Assembly (NCBI GenBank): GCA_046296415.1
Contig: JBKBLN010000001.1
Location: 372,001 to 436,000, forward strand
Length of the DNA: 64,000 bases
Direction of reading: 5' to 3'
DNA from: CAYNRA01 sp046296415
Lineage (GTDB): Bacteria > Bacteroidota > Bacteroidia > Cytophagales > Spirosomataceae
How positions within the stretch are numbered: position 1 is the first letter of the stretch; every line of letters begins with the position of its first letter. A model generated the notes under the pieces. It saw nothing but the letters and a program-made list of their open reading frames with translations, ran no database searches and was not told where the DNA came from. Shown here one piece after another: positions 1 to 7,679 of the stretch. The translations under genes were made by a program, and so were the position numbers.

Positions 1-381
1 ATAGGGCATAAGGTCTTCGGCAATGCGCTTGGGGCGAAGGGATTGGGCATCGAGTGATATCCAGGTTGTCGAAGCCTCAACGAGTCGAGTTTCTCCTCGG
101 TGTATTTCGTATCGGCGCAAGGAGGTAACCCCTTTGAATTCCTCCACCCAAGTGGAAACGGTCAACTCTTCCCCCAAAAAAGCAGGTTGAAAATAGGTAA
201 TTTGGTGCTGTCTGACTACCCATCGATAGGCTTCTGCGATGTGTTGGGGAGCTCGGCTGTACCAATGCGCGATGGCTGCCTCTTGAAGATACCGAAGGTA
301 CACGATGTTGTTGACATGGTGTAGCTCGTCTAGGTCGGTGGCCAGAACCAGGATCGGTAGTTTAAATACAGATGGCTTCAT
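1..381 (-). CDS. Hotdog-fold acyl-CoA thioesterase (4HBT/FadM-YbgC type), cut by the window edge
   Basis: Translating the reverse strand from the ATG at 381-379 gives 127 codons open to base 1, so the C-terminus lies outside the window. Residues 16-34 read DLDELHHVNNIVYLRYLQE, the conserved N-terminal helix region of the 4HBT thioesterase family, where an Asp/His-Val-Asn motif sits at the active site. Enzymes of this family hydrolyse acyl-CoA or related thioesters in the cytoplasm; the substrate cannot be told from sequence. It lies downstream of rpmG and DUF4295 on the same strand but behind an intrinsic terminator, so it is probably transcribed separately. No ORF of the correct frame was long enough to appear whole; the start is the first ATG after the terminator hairpin. 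Confidence 0.8.
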   Translation of the reverse strand, partial: MKPSVFKLPILVLATDLDELHHVNNIVYLRYLQEAAIAHWYSRAPQHIAEAYRWVVRQHQITYFQPAFLGEELTVSTWVEEFKGVTSLRRYEIHRGETRLVEASTTWISLDAQSLRPKRIAEDLMPY

Positions 382-390
382 AGATAAAAA

Positions 391-432
391 TAAAAAAGCT
401 GTCTTACATTCGGTGAAGAACGAAAGACAGCT
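391..432 (-). terminator. Intrinsic terminator after the rpmG-DUF4295 operon
   Basis: AGCTGTCTT (397-405) pairs with AAGACAGCT (424-432), a 9-bp stem with an 18-base loop. Read on the minus strand it is followed directly by a run of T residues (bases 397-392). It sits 21 bases past the DUF4295 stop codon. Confidence 0.8.
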
Positions 433-452
433 TACTTGGAAGGAGATTTACC

Positions 453-608
453 TTACGCTTTAAGGGCGTCTTGCAATTGCTCCATAGATACCATTTCTTC
501 TTTGAAGCTATAGGCACCTGTTTTTGGGGACTTAACCGCCTTGATGACTTTTGCGAAGTTTTTGGTCGCCGACTTGTCACGCAGCGTTGCTACTACTTTC
601 TTTGCCAT
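453..608 (-). CDS. DUF4295 family protein (small ribosomal-operon protein)
   Basis: A 51-residue basic protein starting MAKKVVATLRDKSATKNFAK and ending in EQLQDALKA. This composition and length match DUF4295, a short protein found in Bacteroidota immediately downstream of rpmG. Its biochemical role is not established; the genetic link suggests ribosome association. It begins 44 bases after the rpmG stop on the same strand and is followed by a terminator. In many Bacteroidota the next gene is ftsY; here ftsY is about 46 kb away and a thioesterase follows instead. Confidence 0.85.
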   Translation of the reverse strand: MAKKVVATLRDKSATKNFAKVIKAVKSPKTGAYSFKEEMVSMEQLQDALKA

Positions 609-652
609 GTCGTTATTCTGTTATGAATTGGGGGCAGAATATTCTACCAAAA

Positions 653-835
653 TTACTTAATTTCTTTGTGTACAGTCACTTTCCGTAATACAGGATTGTA
701 TTTTTTCAATTCCAAACGGGCAGTGGTGTTTTTCCGGTTTTTAGTCGTGATGTACCGGGACATACCTGGCTGACCACTTGCTTTGTGCTCCGTACATTCT
801 AAGATGACTTGCACGCGGTTTCCTTTCTTAGCCAT
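653..835 (-). CDS. rpmG: 50S ribosomal protein L33
   Basis: A 60-residue basic protein beginning MAKKGNRVQVILECTEHK, with the SRYITTKNRKNT core characteristic of bL33. Only one Cys is present, so it is the zinc-independent form that lacks the CxxC pairs. It is part of the large ribosomal subunit. A well-formed Bacteroidota promoter lies 50-80 bases upstream. The gene rpmB, which frequently precedes rpmG, is not next to it here: the upstream neighbour is a divergently transcribed oxidoreductase. Confidence 0.95.
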   Translation of the reverse strand: MAKKGNRVQVILECTEHKASGQPGMSRYITTKNRKNTTARLELKKYNPVLRKVTVHKEIK

Positions 836-883
836 TTCTATTTACTATTATAATGCTTATTCTTTCTATAAAAATTCGGACTG

Positions 884-914
884 CAAAGATAGAGAGTAAT
901 TTCCTTAGTAACAA
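884..914 (-). promoter_or_regulatory. Bacteroidota-type promoter of rpmG
   Basis: On the minus strand TATCTTTG (891-884) matches the TAnnTTTG -7 box exactly, and TTG (914-912) lies 20 bases upstream, matching the -33 element of Bacteroidota primary sigma promoters. It is correctly oriented for rpmG. Assignment is by consensus only. Confidence 0.65.
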
Positions 915-975
915 TATATTGCTGTAAAAAACCTAAATTAATTTATGGACTTAGGGGTTGGATAGGGGAAACAGC

Positions 976-1015
976 CTCCCTAGCTTTTTTAGGGAGTATT
1001 CTGGTTGTACCTTTG
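976..1015 (+). promoter_or_regulatory. Hairpin and -7-like box upstream of the MDR oxidoreductase
   Basis: CTCCCTA (976-982) and TAGGGAG (990-996) form a 7-bp perfect dyad with a 7-base spacer. Twelve bases later TACCTTTG (1008-1015) matches TAnnTTTG, 29 bases before the ATG at 1044. No clear -33 TTG is present at the usual distance; the dyad occupies that position, so it may be an operator. This is inference. Confidence 0.4.
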
Positions 1016-1043
1016 TTTTGTTCAATAAAAACCAAATAAAATA

Positions 1044-2042
1044 ATGAAAAATACCCAAGTCTTATTAGCCAAACGCCCATTGGGAGAGATCACACCGGAT
1101 TGTTGGGAGTATAAATCAGTAGATGTGCCTGAACTAGAAAAGGGACAGGTTTTAGTCGAGGTTCATTATTTGTCCATCGATCCTGCCATGCGGGGCTGGA
1201 TGAATGCCGGGAAATCCTACATCCGGCCGGTGGAACTCGGGGAGGTTTTTCGAGCGCTCGGGGTTGGAAAAATCATTGCCTCCCAAGACGATCGCCTGGC
1301 GGTAGGTACATTTGTCAGTGGCTCGGTGGGTGTTCAAGAATATGCCATCTTGTCTGGGAAAGATCTGGTACCTGTTGATCCCTCTTTTATGGCCCTTCCT
1401 GTTTATTTAGGGACACTCGGCATGTCGGGCATGACCGCCTACTTCGGTATGTTGGACACCGGCCAACCCAAAGAAGGCGAAACTGTCGTCGTTTCGGGAG
1501 CAGCCGGGGCTGTAGGCAGCGTGGCCGGACAAATCGCCAAGCTTAAAGGTTGCCGGGTTGTTGGGATAGCAGGTGGGGCCGACAAATGCCGGTACGTGGT
1601 GGAAACTCTCGGATTTGATGCCTGCATTGACTATAAGGAAGGAGCTTTGCGCAAACGTTTGTCGGAAGCCTGTCCAAATGGCGTAGATGTTTTCTTCGAT
1701 AACGTAGGGGGAGAAATCTTAGATACGGTCTTGACGTTGATTAATAAAAAAGCTCGTATTGTGATTTGTGGAGCCATTTCTCAATACAATACCTCCCGTC
1801 CGGAAGGACCTCGAAACTACCTGTCGTTGCTGGTCAATCGTGCCAAAATGGAGGGTATTGTGGTGTTTGACAACATTCCCAAATACGGGGAGGCCGCACA
1901 AGAAATGGCACAATGGATTTTGCAGGGTAAACTCAATGCCCAATACCATGTCGAAACCGGCGGAATTCCAGCTTTCCACGATACCCTCCAAAAACTATTC
2001 GCAGGAGCTAATACCGGTAAAATGGTGCTGCAAGTGAGATAG
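1044..2042 (+). CDS. NADP-dependent zinc-free oxidoreductase (MDR superfamily, PTGR/CurA-like)
   Basis: A 332-residue protein of the medium-chain dehydrogenase/reductase superfamily. The N-terminal half has the GroES-like fold (YLSIDPAMRGWM region near residues 45-56, typical of the leukotriene B4 12-hydroxydehydrogenase/prostaglandin reductase branch). The Rossmann part carries the nucleotide loop SGAAGAVGSVAGQIAK at about residues 150-165. Zinc-binding cysteines of classic alcohol dehydrogenases are absent. Such enzymes reduce alpha,beta-unsaturated carbonyls with NADPH in the cytoplasm. It stands alone, divergent from rpmG; the exact substrate is unknown. Confidence 0.88.
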   Translation: MKNTQVLLAKRPLGEITPDCWEYKSVDVPELEKGQVLVEVHYLSIDPAMRGWMNAGKSYIRPVELGEVFRALGVGKIIASQDDRLAVGTFVSGSVGVQEYAILSGKDLVPVDPSFMALPVYLGTLGMSGMTAYFGMLDTGQPKEGETVVVSGAAGAVGSVAGQIAKLKGCRVVGIAGGADKCRYVVETLGFDACIDYKEGALRKRLSEACPNGVDVFFDNVGGEILDTVLTLINKKARIVICGAISQYNTSRPEGPRNYLSLLVNRAKMEGIVVFDNIPKYGEAAQEMAQWILQGKLNAQYHVETGGIPAFHDTLQKLFAGANTGKMVLQVR

Positions 2043-2070
2043 ATCAAGAGATTATTTACGAAATCGCCAC

Positions 2071-2220
2071 CGTAGGGTCAGGGCATGCCCTGACCCTACT
2101 TATATGCCCTGACCCTACCCATCCGCCGTGCATGCTGACCCTACTTTTGTGTCCTGACAAATTAGTCGGGTTTTAGCCCCCCATGGCCTACCCCAAGTCA
2201 GGGCATGCCCTGACCCTACC
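2071..2220. repeat. REP-like palindromic repeat cluster
   Basis: Bases 2072-2099 are a perfect 28-bp palindrome, GTAGGGTCAGGGCA followed by its reverse complement. Partial copies follow at about 2105-2119 (TGCCCTGACCCTACC) and 2130-2145 (a diverged half), and a fourth, 18-bp palindromic core at 2197-2214 continues with CCTACC. The cluster fills the gap between the oxidoreductase and the DUF1684 gene. It could fold in RNA and act as a transcript end or be a mobile REP-type element. Nothing else is seen in 2043-2376. Confidence 0.8.
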
Positions 2221-2376
2221 ATCCAAACCATTCGACTTCACACGTAAATTATACCCTAAACCACCCGAATCTTGCAAAACCTGATAGGTTACATACCAGG
2301 GATGAAAATTTGGTGAAAAATGGTTTATTTTACATCCAAATTCCTTTTGGATTACCCATTTTCCCCTACTGTTGCG

Positions 2377-3258
2377 ATGAAAAAGCCGATTCATTTTTGG
2401 ATGTTCCTTAGTGTGCTGATGTTCAGTCTTGGATTTATTCAGGACACACCGTATGAAACAACGATTCGGACTTGGCAGAAAAAGCGGGTGGAAAACCTAA
2501 AGTCGGAGGAAGGCTGGTTAAATCTGGCCGGACTGTTTTGGCTGGAAGAAGGTGAGAATACCGTGGGTGGAGATAATCAAAACGACTTGGTTTTTCCGTC
2601 CCAGCAATCGGCCGATTTTCTGGGTAAAATCATCCTAGATAAAGGAAAGGTTACGTTTGTATCCAAGCGAGAGGGACTAGTTTTCGCCGGAGACCAGGCC
2701 ATCCAAGAAACGGTCTTATTTCCCTATGACGGAAAACCTACGGTGTTGCGCCATGGTTCGTTGCGGTGGTTTGTGATTCAGCGGGGCGAAAAATATGCGG
2801 TCCGACTTCGAGATCTTGAAAGCGAATACCTAAAAAACTTTACCGGAATCCCAACTTACCCAATCGACTCCCGTTGGCGGTTGAAGACCCGATTCATTCC
2901 AACCCCCGGCAGAATGCTGACGATTCTGGATATTACAGGACGTACCTTCCAGCAACCTTCCCTTGGCAAACTTGCCTTTACGATCAACGGGAAAGAATAT
3001 GCCCTAGAGACAACGGGCCCCATGGAGCGGCTCAGTGTCATCTTTGCCGACGCCTCCAATAAAAAAGAAACCTACGGAGCTGGACGGTACCTAGAAGCCG
3101 AAAAACCGGATGAAAACGGCATGATATACTTGGACTTCAACAAAGCCTACAATCCCCCCTGCGCCTTTACGCCCTTCGCCACGTGCCCTCTGCCTACTAA
3201 AGAAAATACCCTACCCATCGCCATTCCCGCCGGTGAAAAGTATGCGGGAGACCATTAA
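2377..3258 (+). CDS. DUF1684 domain-containing secreted protein
   Basis: The frame is open from 2320, but the ATG at 2377 gives a normal signal peptide (MKKPIHFWMFLSVLMFSLGF) and is preferred. The mature part shows the DUF1684 pattern: EEGWLNLAGLFWLEEGENTVG near the N-terminus, ISGRTF-like and GKLAFTINGKEY in the middle, and YLDFNKAYNPPCAFTPFATC with PLPTKENTLPIAIPAGEK at the end. DUF1684 proteins are widespread in Bacteroidota and actinobacteria; their activity is not known. About 293 residues, near family length. The last residues (YAGDH) abut the decayed integrase, so the extreme C-terminus may have been altered by the island. Confidence 0.85.
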   Translation: MKKPIHFWMFLSVLMFSLGFIQDTPYETTIRTWQKKRVENLKSEEGWLNLAGLFWLEEGENTVGGDNQNDLVFPSQQSADFLGKIILDKGKVTFVSKREGLVFAGDQAIQETVLFPYDGKPTVLRHGSLRWFVIQRGEKYAVRLRDLESEYLKNFTGIPTYPIDSRWRLKTRFIPTPGRMLTILDITGRTFQQPSLGKLAFTINGKEYALETTGPMERLSVIFADASNKKETYGAGRYLEAEKPDENGMIYLDFNKAYNPPCAFTPFATCPLPTKENTLPIAIPAGEKYAGDH

Positions 3259-3500
3259 GATGGGGTGGGCATACAAAATAAAGTCAAGGCACCTCCTTCT
3301 GAGGCTGGTATTCGAAAAAAAGTCAGTGTCCATACATTACGACATAGTTTTGCGACACATGTACTTGCGCATGGGACAGATATTTGGTATATCCAAAACT
3401 TACTTGGTCTTGAGAGCTCGAAAACGACTGAAATAAATACCCACATTACAACAAAGGTTTTAACCAATTAAAAAGTCCGTTGGATCAATTGGAGATATAA
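3259..3500 (+). pseudogene. Decayed C-terminus of a XerC/D-type tyrosine recombinase
   Basis: The frame through 3265-3471 encodes VSVHTLRHSFATHVLAHGTD and then YIQNLLGLESSKTTEINTH. These are the HxxR box and the last helix of tyrosine recombinases, in which the usual sequence is GH.SSKTTEIYTH. The catalytic Tyr is replaced by Asn, and the His-equivalent position of LLGH reads Leu. The frame stops at 3469-3471, but the next frame continues with KSPLDQLEI and a stop at 3498-3500, the normal tail of this family, so an indel has shifted it. The N-terminal and most of the catalytic domain are missing. It marks the left edge of the AT-rich island. Confidence 0.8.
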
Positions 3501-3814
3501 GGCATTTTAGATACATTTGGATAGGAATGGTTGGTGCATTTATTGGGAACGCCGCCTCCATCCAATTGGGAAATAGACGCTATAAGGTGAAATTGTGGCG
3601 TCTATTGACTCGTTGTGTGCAACCCTAAAAGACGACACGACCGACAATAAACGAACAGAAAAATGAAAGACAATATGCCAACGCTTTAGCAAAATCAAAA
3701 GAGCTGCATCTCAACGCTCAAAGCCAATGTAATGCAGCACATTTGCTTTTGCCCCAACGCATCCAAGCCCACCCACCACCCGACAAGTGGACAATGGACA
3801 GTTTGAAGACAACT
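3501..3814. other. Gene-free left flank of the defence island, with cassette-like motifs
   Basis: No supported gene. The stretch carries GCCAACGC at 3677-3684, TCAACGC near 3711, and GCACATTTGC (3737-3746) followed by CCCAACGC (3753-3760). The same GCACATTTGC and CCAACGC words occur in the inverted repeat after hsdR at the other end of the island. This points to a repeated recombination or cassette boundary, but the sites are not a proven attachment pair. Confidence 0.45.
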
Positions 3815-3848
3815 TTTGACATTCATAGGATTATAAAAACTAACTTTA
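3815..3848 (+). promoter_or_regulatory. Probable promoter of the hsd operon
   Basis: TTTG (3815-3818) lies 22 bases before TAACTTTA (3841-3848), a seven-of-eight-position version of TAnnTTTG with one mismatch. The ATG of hsdM follows at 3885. Spacing is at the long end for Bacteroidota promoters. It is the only such signal I find before the first gene of the unidirectional locus. Confidence 0.4.
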
Positions 3849-3884
3849 CCCCCCAATTAAAGAATTAAATTTTAAGATAATATA

Positions 3885-5477
3885 ATGGCTAAATCAGCAA
3901 AGACAGAACAAGAAGAACCACTAGAGAAAAAACTCTGGAAAGCAGCCGACAAGCTCCGTAAGAATATGGATGCTGCCGAATATAAGCATGTTGCTTTAGG
4001 TTTAATCTTCTTGAAGTATATATCAGACGCATTTGAAGAACAATATCAAAAATTAGTTGCTCAAAAAAGTGAGGGTGCAGACCCAGAAGACAAAAACGAG
4101 TATGTAGCGGAGAAAGTGTTTTTTGTTCCTGCAACGGCTCGTTGGTCATACATTCAAGGCAGAGCAACACAACCTACTATTGGTAAAGACATTGATGATG
4201 CAATGGATGCCATTGAAAAAGACAATCCTTCTTTGCGTGGAGTTTTACCGAAAGTATTTGCTCAAGAAAAATTGGACAAGACAAGCTTGGGAGGACTTGT
4301 AAACCTCGTAGGTTCTGCAACTATTGGAACAAAAGAGGCACAAAGCAAAGACATTTTAGGACAAGTTTTTGAATACTTCCTAGGCGAATTTGCTTTGGCA
4401 GAAGGCAAAAAAGGCGGACAGTTTTATACGCCCCAAAGCGTTGTAAAATTATTGGTTGAAATGCTCGAACCTTATGAGGGAAGAGTTTTTGACCCTTGTT
4501 GCGGTAGCGGTGGAATGTTTGTGCAAAGCGAAAAATTCATCAATAAACATCAAGACTACTACAAGAAAAAAGGAAAAACAGGTTTAAGTTTAAATCCTGT
4601 TGACCGAATCTCAATTTACGGACAAGAGAGCAATCAAACAACTTGGCGATTGGCAAAAATGAACTTGTCTATTCGTGGCATTGATAGCAGTAATGTAAAA
4701 TGGAACAACGAAGGTTCATTTTTAAATAATGCTCACAAAGATTTAAAGGCTGATTATATCATAGCCAATCCACCGTTTAACGATAGTGATTGGAGTGGCG
4801 AATTATTGCGTGATGATGCAAGGTGGAAAGTATTAGGCGAAAAGCTAACACCACCAACAGGAAATGCGAACTATGCTTGGATTCAACACTTCTTGTATCA
4901 TTTAGCACCTACAGGGCAAGCAGGTTTTGTTTTATCCAAAGGTTCTCTTACAAGCAACACCACAGGCGAAGGAGATATTAGAAAGGCTTTAGTGGAAAAA
5001 GGTTTGGTTGACTGTATTGTAAATCTGCCAACCAAATTGTTTTTGAATACACAAATACCAGCCTGCTTATGGTTTTTATCCAGAAACAAAACTAATGGAG
5101 GTTTTAGAAATCGTGAAAATGAAATTCTGTTTATTGATGCCCGAAATCTTGGCTTTTTGGTTAATAAAAGAAATCGAGACTTAACTGATGAAGATGTTGA
5201 CTTGATAGCAGGAACTTATCACAATTGGAGAAATAAGGAAGGAAGTTATGAAGATGTGGCAGGCTTTTGCAAATCAGCAACTATTGAAGAAGTTAGGAAA
5301 TTGAACTACACCCTAACTCCTGGCAGATACGTTGGCTTAGCTGATGAAGAAGACGACTTCAATTTTGAAGAACGATTTTTATTCTTGAAAGCTGAATTGG
5401 AAAAACAGATTGCAGAAGAAGAAGCATTGAACTCCGCTATAATTTCTAATCTTTCTAAAATCAAAATTACAGAATGA
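3885..5477 (+). CDS. hsdM: Type I restriction-modification DNA methyltransferase subunit M
   Basis: A 530-residue N6-adenine methyltransferase. The N-terminal HsdM helical domain (LEKKLWKAADKLRKNMDAAEYKHV, given here in part: LWKAADKLRKNMDAAEYKHV) is followed by the SAM-binding motif I DPCCGSGGMF at about residue 203 and the catalytic motif IV ANPPFN at about 294-299. It transfers methyl groups from SAM to adenine and, with HsdS, forms the modification core; with HsdR it forms the restriction complex. The stop overlaps the hsdS start by four bases (ATGA, 5474-5477), indicating translational coupling. First gene of the island operon. Confidence 0.97.
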   Translation: MAKSAKTEQEEPLEKKLWKAADKLRKNMDAAEYKHVALGLIFLKYISDAFEEQYQKLVAQKSEGADPEDKNEYVAEKVFFVPATARWSYIQGRATQPTIGKDIDDAMDAIEKDNPSLRGVLPKVFAQEKLDKTSLGGLVNLVGSATIGTKEAQSKDILGQVFEYFLGEFALAEGKKGGQFYTPQSVVKLLVEMLEPYEGRVFDPCCGSGGMFVQSEKFINKHQDYYKKKGKTGLSLNPVDRISIYGQESNQTTWRLAKMNLSIRGIDSSNVKWNNEGSFLNNAHKDLKADYIIANPPFNDSDWSGELLRDDARWKVLGEKLTPPTGNANYAWIQHFLYHLAPTGQAGFVLSKGSLTSNTTGEGDIRKALVEKGLVDCIVNLPTKLFLNTQIPACLWFLSRNKTNGGFRNRENEILFIDARNLGFLVNKRNRDLTDEDVDLIAGTYHNWRNKEGSYEDVAGFCKSATIEEVRKLNYTLTPGRYVGLADEEDDFNFEERFLFLKAELEKQIAEEEALNSAIISNLSKIKITE

Positions 5478-6604
5478 GTGAGTGGAAAGAATATAATCTA
5501 AATGAAGTGTATGACTTTGCTTCGGGGCTTTCAAAAGGAGCTTCCGAATTTGGTTTTGGCCACGGATTTCTGGGCTTTAAAGATGTGTTTCATAACTTCT
5601 TTGCTCCTGATGAACTTACCAGTTTGGTTAACTCAACAGAAAAAGAACAGGAAAGTTGCTCTATAAAAAGAGGTGATGTTTTTCTGACAAGAACAAGCGA
5701 AACAGATGAAGATTTAGGTATGAGTTGCGTGGCTTTGAAGGATTACCCTAAAGCAACATTCAATGGATTTACAAAGAGATTGAGACCAAAAGGAAATGTT
5801 GAAATATTGCCTGAATATGCTGGATTTTATTTTCGTTCTCCAAAATTTCGTGGTACTGTTTCTGGTATGTCATCCATTACCACAAGAGCAAGCTTAAATA
5901 ACAGTATGCTGGCTCAATTGACAATTGACGTACCACCAATAGAAGAACAGAAAGCAATTGCTGACACTTTATTTTCTTTATATAGAAAAATTGAGTTGTT
6001 AGAGCAGCAAAATAAGACCATAGAACAGTTAGTAGAAACTTTGTTTAGAAAATGGTGTTTAGATAACGAAGATTTAGGTCTTGCAGAAATTAAATTTGGC
6101 GATTTGGTTCAGCCTAAAAAAGGAAAGAACTTAACCAAATCTGAAGCAATCGAAGGGGATTATCCAGTAGTTGCGGGAGGACTAGAACCATCTTGTTATC
6201 ATAATGAAGCAAATACCCAATCCCCAGTAGTTACTATTAGTGCATCAGGTGCAAATGCGGGATATGTAAGACTTTATCATACACCAATATGGTCATCTGA
6301 TTCGTCATATATAGATGAAACAATTACTCCTTTTGTATTTTTCAGCTACTTGTTATTGAAATCAAAACAACTACTACTATTTGATAAACAGGAAGGAAGT
6401 GCTCAGCCCCATATTTATCCAAGGCATATAATGGAGTTGGAAATATTAAACTATCCAATAAAACGAATAAGCGAATTTGAAGGCGATATCAAACCGTTAT
6501 TTAATAAAATAAAATCAAATCAAATCCAAATTCGAACACTAACTCAATCAAGAAATACTTTGTTGCCAAAGATTATTAATAGAGAAGTATCTGTATCAAT
6601 CTAA
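5474..6604 (+). CDS. hsdS: Type I restriction-modification specificity subunit S
   Basis: A 376-residue protein with two target-recognition domains separated by conserved helices. The end of TRD1 and central helix is recognisable as PPIEEQKAIADTLFSLYRKI at roughly residues 154-174, and the C-terminal helix ends ...SRNTLLPKIINRE, typical of HsdS. TRD2 starts around LAEIKFGDLVQPKKGKNLTK. The two TRDs set the bipartite DNA target; the target cannot be predicted here. Length is slightly short of the common 390-450 but both halves look complete. Overlaps hsdM by four bases. Confidence 0.93.
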   Translation: MSEWKEYNLNEVYDFASGLSKGASEFGFGHGFLGFKDVFHNFFAPDELTSLVNSTEKEQESCSIKRGDVFLTRTSETDEDLGMSCVALKDYPKATFNGFTKRLRPKGNVEILPEYAGFYFRSPKFRGTVSGMSSITTRASLNNSMLAQLTIDVPPIEEQKAIADTLFSLYRKIELLEQQNKTIEQLVETLFRKWCLDNEDLGLAEIKFGDLVQPKKGKNLTKSEAIEGDYPVVAGGLEPSCYHNEANTQSPVVTISASGANAGYVRLYHTPIWSSDSSYIDETITPFVFFSYLLLKSKQLLLFDKQEGSAQPHIYPRHIMELEILNYPIKRISEFEGDIKPLFNKIKSNQIQIRTLTQSRNTLLPKIINREVSVSI

Positions 6605-6615
6605 AACAAATTACT

Positions 6616-7020
6616 ATGAGCACAATAATAGCACTTAAAGGCAGATGAAATTCAGGAAAGACAATCACTATAAATATGTTGCCAAACATTTTATTAGCAA
6701 ACAGCTACAGCCGTGTTGCAGGAATGTATCAGAAGCACGGTGGTGACTTTTTGGATGTCTTTGAAAATGGCAAACAGAGAGTTGGTATAACAAGTTCAGG
6801 TGACACTTATGATTTGGTTCACGATAGATTGACGGATTTAATTAATGCAAAATGTGATGTTTGTATTTGTGTTTGCAGAACTTCAGGAGGTACTCATACT
6901 GCTATCTATAATTTTACTGGCTATACTGCACACTTTGAACAAAAAACCTACGCTTCCACTCCTTTACAAAAACCAATTATAAATGCGGCTGATGCCAACA
7001 AATTATTTTCGTTAATTTAA
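6616..7020 (+). pseudogene. Small P-loop NTPase gene with a nonsense codon inside Walker A
   Basis: From the ATG at 6616 the frame reads MSTIIALKGR, then TGA at 6646-6648, then NSGKTITINMLPN and on without a break to the TAA at 7018-7020. The combined G-R-stop-N-S-G-K-T is a Walker A motif (GxxxxGKT) with a stop at an x position; a glycine or similar codon one change away would restore it. Full length would be 134 residues, with ITSSGDTYDLVHDRLTDLI and CDVCICVCRTSGGTHTAI downstream, typical of a small bacterial P-loop family found near Abi genes (family recollection). The only downstream ATG (6676) yields a protein without the nucleotide loop. The final A of the stop is the A of the next start, so coupling to the Abi_C gene remains. 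Confidence 0.75.
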
Positions 7021-7679
7021 TGGAAAGACTAAAATCCATATTAGCCAAACACAGTAATTGGGAGCCATACAATGAATATATTGTAAGGATTGAGGGTTAC
7101 GCTTCTACAGATTTTACCTTGTGTATTGAAAATGCTAAAGCACTATTGGAGGGCATTTCAAAGGAAGTTTGTGTAAAGAAAGGTATACCCCTAGACAAAA
7201 ATTCAAAAATGAGCGGTTTATTAAAAACCGCTTTTAAATCATTAGGTTATCCTTCTAATTCAACGATTTTACAAATAGGTACATCCATTGCAAACGTGGG
7301 GCAACAAATGGGCAATTTCAGAAATGAAATTGGAACAACTGCACACGGAAAAACCATTGAAGAACTACAGAAAAGACAAAGCTCAATTCACGATTTGACT
7401 GGTAATTTCTTGATTGAAGCAACTTCAATAGTTTGTTGCTTTTTAATTGAAGCATTTGAAACAGACCAACCGTTAAAAGCAGTTGAAAAAGAAATAAGAT
7501 ACAATGACAATGATGACTTCAATGATTTTTGGGATGACCAATATGGAGAGTTTGAAATGGGCGATTATTCATTTTTTGCAAGTGAGGTATTGTTTAGCAA
7601 CGATCCGAAAGCGTATAAGAATGAATTAAGAGCCTTTAATATGATACCTAAAGAGGAGGGTAATAATACAGAATTATGA
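7020..7679 (+). CDS. Abortive infection (Abi_C domain) protein
   Basis: A 219-residue soluble protein. Residues 31-60 (CIENAKALLEGISKEVC) and the block ANVGQQMGNFRNEIGTTAHG at about 91-110 match the Abi_C (abortive infection C-terminal) signature, in which RN...G.AHG is conserved. The R-N-x6-H pattern resembles HEPN-type RNase motifs, though the spacing is one longer than usual, so nuclease activity is only inference. The C-terminal third is acidic (NDNDDFNDFWDDQYGEFE). It starts on the last base of the P-loop pseudogene stop and its own stop overlaps the start of the membrane gene at 7676. Probable role: phage-triggered growth arrest. Confidence 0.7.
   Translation: MERLKSILAKHSNWEPYNEYIVRIEGYASTDFTLCIENAKALLEGISKEVCVKKGIPLDKNSKMSGLLKTAFKSLGYPSNSTILQIGTSIANVGQQMGNFRNEIGTTAHGKTIEELQKRQSSIHDLTGNFLIEATSIVCCFLIEAFETDQPLKAVEKEIRYNDNDDFNDFWDDQYGEFEMGDYSFFASEVLFSNDPKAYKNELRAFNMIPKEEGNNTEL

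Noticed and set aside
6646..6648. TGA as a selenocysteine codon in the P-loop gene
   Set aside because: No Sec is known in Walker A loops, no selenocysteine machinery is in the window, and no suitable stem-loop is visible after the codon; a nonsense change or base error is simpler.
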